Below are positions 57,335-64,000 of a stretch of 64,000 nucleotides of DNA, piece by piece. Position 1 is the stretch's first letter; each line of letters opens with the position of its first letter. The notes under the pieces are model-generated. The model was not told where the DNA came from. It did no database searches and was given only the letters and a program-made list of their open reading frames with translations. The translations under genes and the position numbers were made by a program. The DNA is from Exiguobacterium sp. s122 (lineage in GTDB: Bacteria; Bacillota; Bacilli; Exiguobacteriales; Exiguobacteriaceae), in contig NZ_JACSMD010000001.1 of assembly GCF_018618475.1 (NCBI RefSeq), positions 558,001-622,000 on the forward strand. The letters are read 5' to 3'.

Positions 57335-58390
57335 TTGGGGCAAGTTGTCAATATTTTCTTTATAAACATTAGTATCATCTATCTTATTTTATCACTCACG
57401 CTCTATCTCATGCGGCACGTATTCCCAATCCAGATAGGGTCACCGCGCGCTGTACGAGTCGTGTTCGGGTTTGCGATGGGGGTTGCGGCCCTCCTCTTGA
57501 CGGTCAACTCATTTCAGGTGGAAGGAACGCGCGTCGATTTACGAATCATTCCGCTCGCCCTAGCCGCCACATATGCAGGTCCGATTGGTATCGGGGTGAC
57601 GATTGTCATGACGATTGCCGGTCGCTTAGCACTCGATGGCGTGTCAGGACAGTTGTTACAATCACTGGCAACACTTGTCGCTTTCCTCAGTCTATCGTTT
57701 CTCGTTAATCGAACGAGATTGCGGCGCGGACATGCGTTTACGACCTATGTCGTCTTCGGGACAATACTCGTCTTGATTCGAGTGACTGGAAATGTGCCAA
57801 TGTCCATGTTTATAAACGTCTTCTTGCCGTACTTTTTGATGACGTTTTTCGGGGCGTGGATGTGCTACTGGGTCGCGAAACAAATCGAGGCGCATTTACG
57901 CATGTTCCGACTCCATACGCAACGGGCGACCATCGACGAATTGACGGGACTGCCGAATCGATACATGACGCTCGAACGGTTGAACGACGTCGAGGCGTCG
58001 GGTCTTCCGTGGGCACTCTTTGTCATCGACGTCGATCGGTTCAAACAGTTGAACGATACATATGGCCACCGGGCCGGGGATGCGGTGTTGCGTCGAATCG
58101 GGATGACGCTCCGTGAGCATTGTCCAAAAGACGGCTTCGTCGGACGTTACGGAGGAGAAGAGTTCGTCATGGTGACTGAAGACACGCACGACGCTAAACA
58201 GCTCGCTGAACGACTCGTCCGCGCGGTCCGGGAGACGACATATATGTTCGAGGACCAAGTCATGCCGATGACGATTTCAATCGGTTTGTCGATTGCGAAC
58301 GCGGAACCGGGGACGGTCGTGTTCGAGCGGGCCGATGCCGCGCTCTATCAGGCGAAGGCGGACGGTCGCGACCAAGTGAAAATCGGGTAA
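57335..58390 (+). CDS. Membrane-bound diguanylate cyclase (5TMR-LYT + GGDEF)
   Basis: This 351-residue protein has an N-terminal membrane part with about five to six helices matching the 5TM-LYT receptor type (LRIIPLALAATYAGPIGIGV). It is followed by a GGDEF domain (DELTGLPNRYMTLERL, FVIDVDRFKQLNDTYGH) with active site RYGGEEF at about residue 270. It should make cyclic di-GMP. TTG 57335 follows AAGGAGTGCAGTTGT; an ATG 30 bases upstream has a weaker site. The neighbouring flagellar genes suggest a link to motility (inference). Confidence 0.87.
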   Translation: MGQVVNIFFINISIIYLILSLTLYLMRHVFPIQIGSPRAVRVVFGFAMGVAALLLTVNSFQVEGTRVDLRIIPLALAATYAGPIGIGVTIVMTIAGRLALDGVSGQLLQSLATLVAFLSLSFLVNRTRLRRGHAFTTYVVFGTILVLIRVTGNVPMSMFINVFLPYFLMTFFGAWMCYWVAKQIEAHLRMFRLHTQRATIDELTGLPNRYMTLERLNDVEASGLPWALFVIDVDRFKQLNDTYGHRAGDAVLRRIGMTLREHCPKDGFVGRYGGEEFVMVTEDTHDAKQLAERLVRAVRETTYMFEDQVMPMTISIGLSIANAEPGTVVFERADAALYQAKADGRDQVKIG

Positions 58391-58392
58391 AC

Positions 58393-58419
58393 AAAAAATC
58401 GGCCGCGGCCGATTTTTTT
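58393..58419. terminator. Bidirectional terminator
   Basis: AAAAAATCGGCC and GGCCGATTTTTT arms with a minimal GC centre, between convergent genes. Confidence 0.8.
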
Positions 58420-59332
58420 AGTGGATATTTTTCTTTTTGAACTGGCCGCCCCGAACATCGTGAATATTGCCGATGGCGAGAAACGCCTTCTCGTCATAGT
58501 CGTCGAGGATGTCTTTTAGCTTCGTTTCTTCAAGGCGGCTGATGACCGTGAAGACGACTTTCTTGCCGTCACCCGTGAAGGCACCTTCTCCGTGCAAATA
58601 CGTTACGCCTCGACCGAGCCGGTCCATGATGGCCTGGCCGACATCGTCCGGGGACGTTGTGATGATCCACGCCGCCTTCGACTGGTCGAGCCCTTCGAGG
58701 ACGACGTCAATCGTCTTGAAGGCGATGAAGTACGTGAGCAGCGAATACATCGCCCGGTCCCAGCTAAAGACGAAGCCGGCTGTCCCGAGAATGAAGATAT
58801 TGAAGAACATGACAATCTCACCGACCGAGAACGGCAATCGGTTCGTGAAGGCGACGGCTAAAATCTCCGTCCCGTCGAGCGATCCACCGGCGCGGATGAC
58901 AAGGCCGATCCCGACCCCGAGCAAGAATCCCCCGAAGACCGTCGACAAAAGTAAATCGTCCGTGAACGGTTCGATTTTGTGCAACAGAATCGTGAAACCG
59001 GACATGAGGAGGATGGCCGTCAACGTGACGACGGCGAACGTCTTGCCGATTTGGCGGTAGCCGAAGTAGATGAACGGCAAGTTGAAGAGGACGAGCCAGA
59101 TGGCGAGTTTTGTGCCGGATAAGTACGAGACGATAATTGATACCCCGACGATGCCGCCGTCAATGATTTGATTCGGGACGAGGAACGCCTCGAGCCCGAT
59201 GGCGAAGATGAACGCGCCGAACAAGAGGAGGAGTCCTTTGGCGATGAGTTCTGACCGTTTGATTGGGTTATGTTCGCGCTTCAAGCGCCGGACTTCCTCC
59301 GGTGACGGCGAAGGCATCGGTGGACGCTGCAT
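58418..59332 (-). CDS. YitT family membrane protein (paralogue 1)
   Basis: This 304-residue protein has a YitT domain with about five helices (LLLLFGAFIFAIGLEAFLVP, IDGGIVGVSIIVSYLSG, FGYRQIGKTFAVVTL) and a C-terminal DUF2179 domain (VTYLHGEGAFTGDGKKVVF). Function unknown; some members are implicated in small-molecule transport. The start at 59332 follows AAAGGGCGGATGTCC. Divergent from its paralogue with a 12-bp palindrome in the promoter. Confidence 0.85.
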   Translation of the reverse strand: MQRPPMPSPSPEEVRRLKREHNPIKRSELIAKGLLLLFGAFIFAIGLEAFLVPNQIIDGGIVGVSIIVSYLSGTKLAIWLVLFNLPFIYFGYRQIGKTFAVVTLTAILLMSGFTILLHKIEPFTDDLLLSTVFGGFLLGVGIGLVIRAGGSLDGTEILAVAFTNRLPFSVGEIVMFFNIFILGTAGFVFSWDRAMYSLLTYFIAFKTIDVVLEGLDQSKAAWIITTSPDDVGQAIMDRLGRGVTYLHGEGAFTGDGKKVVFTVISRLEETKLKDILDDYDEKAFLAIGNIHDVRGGQFKKKNIH

Positions 59333-59360
59333 GGACATCCGCCCTTTCCTTTTTTTAACT

Positions 59361-59389
59361 AGTATAGCATGTTGATTTTCGCATGCGAA
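59361..59389 (-). promoter_or_regulatory. Promoter of YitT paralogue 1 with palindrome
   Basis: On the minus strand: TTCGCA, 17 bp, TATACT. The -35 is part of TTCGCATGCGAA (59378-59389), a perfect 12-bp palindrome that could be an operator. Confidence 0.55.
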
Positions 59390-59470
59390 CGACATCCTCC
59401 ACTGAATTTAATTATGTGTTATAACTAAAAATATGCTAGACTGTTGAAAGGTAAGGAAAGGAAGGATTGT

Positions 59471-60319
59471 ATGAAACGAACAAAATGGAAGATCAACCTC
59501 ATCATGAACGTCCTTGGGGGCTTGGTTGCCGCCTACGGACTCGAGTCGGTTTTGATTCCGAATAACGTCTCTGACGGGGGTGTCACCGGCATCAGTATCG
59601 TCGGTTCTCAGCTGTTCGGTTTACCACTCGGGATTTTTATTGTCATGCTGAACGTTCCGTTCATCTATCTCGGGTATAAGCAAATCGGAAAGAGTTTCGC
59701 CATCCTGTCCATCACCGGCATCGCCTCACTCTCGGTCGGCACTGTCATCATGCATCACGTCCCGACGATCATCGAAGGGGACGCGCTCCTCATCACGGTC
59801 GTCGGCGGAATTATCCTCGGTCTCGGTATGGGTCTCGCACTCCGCAACGGTGGTGCGCTTGACGGCATCGATATGCTTGCCGTTCTGTTGTCCCGAAAAC
59901 TACCGTTCAGTACGAGTGACTTGATTCTCTTCTTAAACGCATTTGTCTTCATCGTTGTCTCAACGGTGTTCGGGCTCCAAGGTGCGGTCTTATCGGCCAT
60001 CGCCTACTTTATTGCGTCAAAAGTGATTCATATCGTCGAGGAAGGACTAAGTGGGGCGAAGACGTTCAATATCATTACAAGTGCCCCTGACGAAATGGCC
60101 GACACGATTCGTGACCGGCTCGGGCGAAGCGTGACGCGCAAGTCGATTCAAGGTTCCTATTCGAAGGAAGCCTACTACGAAATCACGTGCGTCATTAATC
60201 GGCTGGAGGAGCGGAAGTTGAAAGGCATCATTGATCAGGTCGACCCGGAGGCATTCGTCGTTGTCTATGAAGTGACAGAAGTGAAAGGCGGTACGTTCCA
60301 AAAGCGTGACATCCACTGA
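59471..60319 (+). CDS. YitT family membrane protein (paralogue 2)
   Basis: This 282-residue protein is built like the divergent gene: helices NVLGGLVAAYGLESVLIP, VSDGGVTGISIVGSQLFG, YLGYKQIGKSFAIL, then a C-terminal DUF2179 part (ITSAPDEMADTIRDRLGRSV). It ends in GGTFQKRDIH, parallel to GGQFKKKNIH in the other copy. ATG 59471 follows AAAGGAAGGATTGT. Terminator at 60321. Function unknown. Confidence 0.85.
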   Translation: MKRTKWKINLIMNVLGGLVAAYGLESVLIPNNVSDGGVTGISIVGSQLFGLPLGIFIVMLNVPFIYLGYKQIGKSFAILSITGIASLSVGTVIMHHVPTIIEGDALLITVVGGIILGLGMGLALRNGGALDGIDMLAVLLSRKLPFSTSDLILFLNAFVFIVVSTVFGLQGAVLSAIAYFIASKVIHIVEEGLSGAKTFNIITSAPDEMADTIRDRLGRSVTRKSIQGSYSKEAYYEITCVINRLEERKLKGIIDQVDPEAFVVVYEVTEVKGGTFQKRDIH

Positions 60320-60320
60320 A

Positions 60321-60350
60321 CATCGGACCAAAACGGGTCCGATGTTTTTT
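60321..60350 (+). terminator. Terminator after YitT paralogue 2
   Basis: CATCGGACC (60321-60329) pairs with GGTCCGATG (60336-60344), then TTTTTT. Confidence 0.85.
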
Positions 60351-60412
60351 GAATTAGCAGGAGAACGATTCGTTCATGTGGAACTAGTGGGGATTCAGAA
60401 AGGAGGGATGGC

Positions 60413-61363
60413 ATGCGTCCGCTCATCCTCGGCGTGTTCGCCGCGCTCTTTTTCGCGAGCACGTTCGTTTTAAATGAAGCCATGCATATCGGGGGCGGTC
60501 ACTGGGCGTACAGTGCCTCGCTCCGCTTCTTATTCATGATTCCACTCCTCGTCCTCGTCGTCGCCATGCGCGGCGGATTAGGACGCGTGCGAAAGGCACT
60601 CGCAAGCGACCCGATGCCGTGGCTTATATGGGGGACGGTCGGATTCGGTTTGTTTTACGTCCCAATCTGTATCGCCGCCGTCGAGGCACCGCCTTGGCTC
60701 ATCGCCGGGACGTGGCAAGTGACGATTCTCGCTGGCGCGCTCTTATCGCCGCTCTTTAAACGAGCGGACGGAACACGCGAACAGATTCCGTGGACGGCAC
60801 TCCGCTTCTCCGGAATCATTCTGTTTGGGGTCGTCCTCATGCAAGTCGAATTTTTACAGACGTTCGAGCTGCGCTTCCTGTTGATTGGCGTCTTGCCGGT
60901 GCTCATCGCCGCATTTGCCTATCCGCTCGGCAACCGAAAGATGATGGCGATCACCGACCTCGATGTGTTCGAGCGCATCCTCGGCATGTGTATCGGTTCG
61001 CTGCCGGTGTGGCTTCTGTTGTTCGGCTACGGGCTGACGACCGGGATACCGTCAGGGGCACAAGTGTCTCAGACACTTCTCGTCGCACTTCTTTCCGGCG
61101 TCATCGCGACGGTGCTCTTCTTCCAAGCGACCGACCTCGTCAAACATGACATGAGCCGGCTCGCGACGGTCGAGGCGACACAAGCGCTTGAAGTGTTGTT
61201 CGCACTCGTCGGAGAGATTTTGATTTTACAGGCGGGACTGCCGTCGGGGCTGTCGCTTGTAGGAATCGGGATCGTCATGCTTGGGGTGACGTTGCATAGC
61301 CGAGCCTCACTCAAAGTGATGGAGAAGCCGATTACGGTCGACCGTTACGGAAAGGAAGGATAA
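60413..61363 (+). CDS. EmrE-type multidrug resistance efflux transporter (DMT superfamily)
   Basis: This 316-residue protein has about ten helices. The opening LILGVFAALFFASTFVLNEA and the later ATVEATQALEVLFALVGEIL are typical of the multidrug-resistance efflux family within DMT. It is likely a proton-coupled exporter. The site AAAGGAGGGATGGC precedes the ATG. It ends two bases before an ABM monooxygenase gene, suggesting one operon. Confidence 0.85.
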   Translation: MRPLILGVFAALFFASTFVLNEAMHIGGGHWAYSASLRFLFMIPLLVLVVAMRGGLGRVRKALASDPMPWLIWGTVGFGLFYVPICIAAVEAPPWLIAGTWQVTILAGALLSPLFKRADGTREQIPWTALRFSGIILFGVVLMQVEFLQTFELRFLLIGVLPVLIAAFAYPLGNRKMMAITDLDVFERILGMCIGSLPVWLLLFGYGLTTGIPSGAQVSQTLLVALLSGVIATVLFFQATDLVKHDMSRLATVEATQALEVLFALVGEILILQAGLPSGLSLVGIGIVMLGVTLHSRASLKVMEKPITVDRYGKEG

Positions 61364-61365
61364 CG

Positions 61366-61659
61366 ATGGCGTATGGACTGATTGGCAAATTAACCGCGAT
61401 TCAAGGAGAGCGGGAGACGTTACTATCGATTTTACTTGAAGCAGCCGAGGCGATGGAGCAGGAGGCGGCATGCGAGGCATATCGGGTGAGTGCCTCGCTC
61501 GATGACGACGCCATCATCGTTTACGAGGTATGGGAAAGTTCGGAGGCGCATCAGCAGTCGCTCATGCTTCCGGCGACAAAACAATTGATCAATCAGGCGA
61601 AGCCGATTTTGACCGGCGTCGAACGGATCGCGACGTTTGAGCCGAAAGGCAAGCATTAA
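61366..61659 (+). CDS. Antibiotic biosynthesis monooxygenase (ABM) domain protein
   Basis: This 97-residue protein is a single ABM domain: GLIGKLTAIQGERETLLSIL, then YRVSASLDDDAIIVYEVWES and HQQSLMLPATKQL. Such proteins (for example YgiN) act as quinol monooxygenases or related cofactor-free oxygenases. The site GAAAGGAAGGATAACG lies just before ATG. Its location after an efflux gene suggests a shared role in detoxifying quinones (inference). Confidence 0.85.
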   Translation: MAYGLIGKLTAIQGERETLLSILLEAAEAMEQEAACEAYRVSASLDDDAIIVYEVWESSEAHQQSLMLPATKQLINQAKPILTGVERIATFEPKGKH

Positions 61660-61662
61660 AAG

Positions 61663-61685
61663 AACCCACGTCCGCGGACGTGGGT
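61663..61685. terminator. Bidirectional terminator
   Basis: AACCCACGTCC and GGACGTGGGTT arms with a GC centre, between convergent genes. Confidence 0.8.
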
Positions 61686-61692
61686 TTGTCAG

Positions 61693-62190
61693 TTACGATT
61701 TTGTCAGGCTACCTTTGACTTTCGCATAGAAATCGTCCATCATACCAGTACGGCTGCCGAGCTGGCAGACGAGTTCGAGCGTCTCTTTATAAAACTTTTT
61801 AACGAGCCCTTTGTTTTTAATGCCTGGCATCGATGCTATCGTCTTGTCGAGGTTCTGCAAAATCTCTTCGATTTGCGCGTCCGAGTCCGGCTTCACGATC
61901 GTCATGTTTTCTGGAATCTTGACGATTTTGTCCTGCTCCTGGTGACGGAACGAGGCGCCGAAGCCGAGGTTCTCGATGAAGAGATGTGGCATCGCTTTTT
62001 GGCCGAAAAACTGTTTATGCCAGTCCGTCGCTTTCATCGTGTCCATGTCCTGTTTGAACGTGGACGCCGTCGAGACGTACTGTTTGAACAAGTCGGTCAT
62101 GAACTTCTCGATAACCGGGATTTGAAGGGCGAAGACGTTTTTTAAGAGCGCGTCGAGTTGCGCCCGTGACAATTGGGATTCGTTAGACAT
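61693..62190 (-). CDS. Hypothetical helical protein
   Basis: I do not recognise this 165-residue protein. It is largely helical and basic, with no signal peptide. Segments include SRAQLDALLKNVFALQIPVI, PHLFIENLGFGASFRHQEQ and IKNKGLVKKFYKETLEL. The start follows AGAAAAGAGGAACCGAC. It stands alone, with a shared terminator at its end. Confidence 0.7.
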   Translation of the reverse strand: MSNESQLSRAQLDALLKNVFALQIPVIEKFMTDLFKQYVSTASTFKQDMDTMKATDWHKQFFGQKAMPHLFIENLGFGASFRHQEQDKIVKIPENMTIVKPDSDAQIEEILQNLDKTIASMPGIKNKGLVKKFYKETLELVCQLGSRTGMMDDFYAKVKGSLTKS

Positions 62191-62345
62191 GTCGGTTCCT
62201 CTTTTCTGTAATGCGATACTTTTATCGTATGGGATTGGAGAACGTGCGTCAACGCATCGCGAAACATTTTTTCAGAATATTTAATGATTTGCCTGCATTT
62301 TATGCGATAATCGTCTCATGGCAGACTAAAGAGGAGTGGACCAAC

Positions 62346-62831
62346 ATGAACAAAACTTTGAAGTGGGCTGTCGCGCTCGGCGTGACCGGTGTCCTTGTCG
62401 CAACAGTCGGAGTCGTCTCGTCTCGGGGACGGACTGAGGATACGTCACAGACGATTCGAGACCGTTCCCTCGGTTATGAGATCATTCTCCCGTCGAAGAT
62501 CGCCCAGGCGATTGAACGCGGAGACGTCTATATCGAGAAGTCGCAAGACGTGACCGATATCGGTGACAAGGCGAGCTACGGCACGTTCGACCTCTATTAC
62601 AACCTTGAAGGTGGCGACGACCAGTTGTTGTTCCATTTGGATCTCGTCGACCGTGAGTTGTCAGAAGAGGCGTTCGCCGAGGAAGTCGGCTATGGCAACT
62701 ATCTCGGTGCGAGTGACAAGACGTTCTTCTGGGTCGAACCGACCGAAGCTGTGCCGGGTGCCGAGGCGCATACGGATGAGATCACGGAGCTCCTCGAAAC
62801 GCTCCCGGAGCTCGAGTTCCGCACGTTATGA
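62346..62831 (+). CDS. Hypothetical membrane-anchored protein
   Basis: This 161-residue protein has an N-terminal helix at residues about 6-26 (KWAVALGVTGVLVATVGVVS) that anchors it or acts as a signal. The acidic extracellular part follows (LYYNLEGGDDQLLFHLDL). ATG 62346 follows AAAGAGGAGTGGACCAAC. Not recognised. A strong terminator follows. Confidence 0.7.
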   Translation: MNKTLKWAVALGVTGVLVATVGVVSSRGRTEDTSQTIRDRSLGYEIILPSKIAQAIERGDVYIEKSQDVTDIGDKASYGTFDLYYNLEGGDDQLLFHLDLVDRELSEEAFAEEVGYGNYLGASDKTFFWVEPTEAVPGAEAHTDEITELLETLPELEFRTL

Positions 62832-62834
62832 GTC

Positions 62835-62857
62835 CGCCCGCTTCGGCGGGCTTTTTT
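62835..62857 (+). terminator. Terminator with TTCG loop
   Basis: GCCCGC (62836-62841) and GCGGGC (62846-62851) around TTCG, then TTTTTTG. Confidence 0.85.
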
Positions 62858-62887
62858 GTTGTGCTACAATAGATGCGAGGTGATGGT

Positions 62888-63715
62888 ATGAACTATTCAG
62901 TGGAAGAAGTAAGACAAGCAGAAGACGTGAGAGCGCTCGAAGAAGCGGTCAATACGTTCGACGGAATCGACGTCAAAGTCGGACATGAGGCGGTCGGGCA
63001 AAACGATTACGCCGTCTACGCGGACGATTTGCTCGTCGGGTATTTAGTGTTGTTCCCGTATCTCGAGAACGAATATGAAGTGAACGCGCTCGTGCATCCG
63101 GACTATCGGAAACAGGGCATCTTCACGGCGCTATTGGAGACGGCGAAACGGGACGCGAAAGCGAACGGGTGTGAGGCGTTCACGTTTGTGATTGACCGGA
63201 AGTCGAAGTCCGGCAAGGCGGTCGTCGATCAACTCGGTGCAACATATCGCTTTTCCGAGTACAATCTCGTCTTGAAGAAAGCAGAGCTGTTCTTGAAACC
63301 GAACGAGGTGTCGCTCCGCGAGGCGACGGACGCCGACCGTCCACTGATTATTGAGACGCTCTCTGAGGCGTTCGGTGACCCGATTGATGTGACGGAGAAC
63401 ATCTATCGTCAAATCGACACACCGGACCGCGTGACGTATATTGGTGAAGTCGAAGGACGTCCGGTCGGCGTCATCCGCGCGCTCCTCTCAGGCGACGACG
63501 CGGGAAGCATCCACGCGTTCGGCGTTCGGGCGAGCGAGCAAGGTAACGGCTACGGTTCGAAAATGTTGAAACAGATGGTCCAACAGCTGTTCCGTATGGG
63601 CCGGACGAAGCTCGAACTCGACGTCGAGACGGAGAACAAGGCTGCGCTCGAGATTTATAAGCGGGCCGGTTTCGCAGAAAATGGTGGGTATGAGTTCTAT
63701 CTACTCGAACTGTGA
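62888..63715 (+). CDS. Tandem-GNAT acetyltransferase
   Basis: This 275-residue protein has two GNAT domains. The first is at about residues 1-140 with VNALVHPDYRKQGIFTALLE and the second at about 150-275 with FGVRASEQGNGYGSKML and ALEIYKRAGF. The tandem build resembles mycothiol-synthase-type enzymes, but this is not proof of that substrate. The start is ATG 62888 after GCGAGGTGATGGT; an ATG 15 bases upstream has no site. A membrane-protein gene follows 9 bases on. Confidence 0.85.
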   Translation: MNYSVEEVRQAEDVRALEEAVNTFDGIDVKVGHEAVGQNDYAVYADDLLVGYLVLFPYLENEYEVNALVHPDYRKQGIFTALLETAKRDAKANGCEAFTFVIDRKSKSGKAVVDQLGATYRFSEYNLVLKKAELFLKPNEVSLREATDADRPLIIETLSEAFGDPIDVTENIYRQIDTPDRVTYIGEVEGRPVGVIRALLSGDDAGSIHAFGVRASEQGNGYGSKMLKQMVQQLFRMGRTKLELDVETENKAALEIYKRAGFAENGGYEFYLLEL

Positions 63716-63724
63716 GGTGACAGC

Positions 63725-64000
63725 ATGGTCAGAAATTTAAAATGGCTTGGAGCGGCGTTTGAGGCGTTCCTCGGAATCCCCATCCTTGGCGGTCTGTTCA
63801 TCATCAGCATGGGCTATTCGCCGCTCGGCTTTATGCTCGCGTTCCATATCGTCGTACTCGTCTTGTCGCTCACAAGGCTGAACCGATTGTCGTTTGGTCC
63901 GATTGTCGGCATCACGGCGTCAGTGCTCGGCTTTATCCCCATCGTCGGGATGATGCTCCACTGGGCGGCAGCAATTGCGCTTGCAATCGATGCGCTGACG
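63725..64000 (+). CDS. Membrane protein, partial (cut by the window edge)
   Basis: The frame runs 92 codons from ATG 63725 to the window end without a stop. The site GTGAGGTGACAGC precedes it. Three predicted helices are visible: AFEAFLGIPILGGLFIISMG, FMLAFHIVVLVLSL and GPIVGITASVLGFIPIVGMM. It is nine bases after the tandem-GNAT gene and probably co-transcribed. Family not recognised; the rest is outside the window. Confidence 0.6.
   Translation, partial: MVRNLKWLGAAFEAFLGIPILGGLFIISMGYSPLGFMLAFHIVVLVLSLTRLNRLSFGPIVGITASVLGFIPIVGMMLHWAAAIALAIDALT

Noticed and set aside
1-64000. CRISPR arrays, insertion sequences, prophage, tRNA or rRNA genes
   Set aside because: No regularly spaced repeats, transposase or integrase genes, or tRNA-like cloverleaf motifs were noticed on reading the window.

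Overview
The window is a stretch of chromosome from a low-GC-lineage Gram-positive bacterium (Bacillales). Gene content, Shine-Dalgarno strength (GGAGG-type sites nearly everywhere), roughly balanced base composition and gene order point to Exiguobacterium or a close relative. This identification is inferred from protein families and synteny; no 16S rRNA gene is present. No rRNA, tRNA, insertion sequence, prophage, CRISPR array or replication origin was seen.

Layout. (1) 1-2.6 kb: end of gatB, then dagK and rlmCD, a Bacillus-like housekeeping run. (2) 2.8-20.6 kb: accessory and sensory genes. These include a DUF7000 gene broken by an amber codon and coupled to an Imm-5-like gene, a TetR/DUF5692 divergent pair, a dihydrouridine synthase, a PadR/DUF2812 pair, a two-component system with an ABC/FtsX exporter, a HEAT-repeat pseudogene, a SIMPL-domain operon, a flavodoxin, a DUF2817 peptidase, an alpha/beta hydrolase and a CBS protein. 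(3) 20.7-33.6 kb: transport and detoxification. It holds MFS/HxlR/cupin/aldo-keto reductase, Lrp/AhpD-like, pepF, crr (EIIA-Glc), a NatAB-like ABC exporter and mhqO-mhqD with a clear MhqR-type operator. (4) 33.8-39.7 kb: envelope and sugar genes (acyltransferase, Asp23, beta-phosphoglucomutase, tagO, LCP ligase, yvyE). (5) 39.9-57.2 kb: a B. subtilis-like block degS-degU-degV ... comFA-comFC-yvyF-flgM-flgN-flgK-flgL-yviE-fliW-csrA, split by a trehalose cassette (treR-treP-treA), a GNAT gene, a CorC/HlyC transporter and two YfjL-like paralogues. (6) 57.3-64 kb: a GGDEF protein, two divergent YitT paralogues, an EmrE-type exporter with an ABM monooxygenase, and small hypothetical genes up to the window edge.

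How the genes work together. TreP carries EIIB and EIIC but no EIIA, so crr about 16 kb upstream probably supplies EIIA. TreP makes trehalose-6-phosphate, which TreA splits under control of TreR and CcpA (two palindromes and a perfect cre are visible). DegS/DegU, FlgM, FliW and CsrA are regulators of motility and competence, placed next to the comF and hook-junction genes. Several small modules (HxlR/MFS/AKR, MhqO/MhqD, AhpD-like, ABM monooxygenase) suggest handling of quinones and reactive aldehydes.

Most notable signals: two genes broken by point lesions (2786-3259 and 14100-14610); tandem GTCAC repeats at 11-bp spacing in front of the ABC exporter; an orphan promoter-plus-terminator unit at 33625-33777; LacI-type operators at pgcM; and a Rok-like small protein at 36403. 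No gap between genes exceeds 300 bases.
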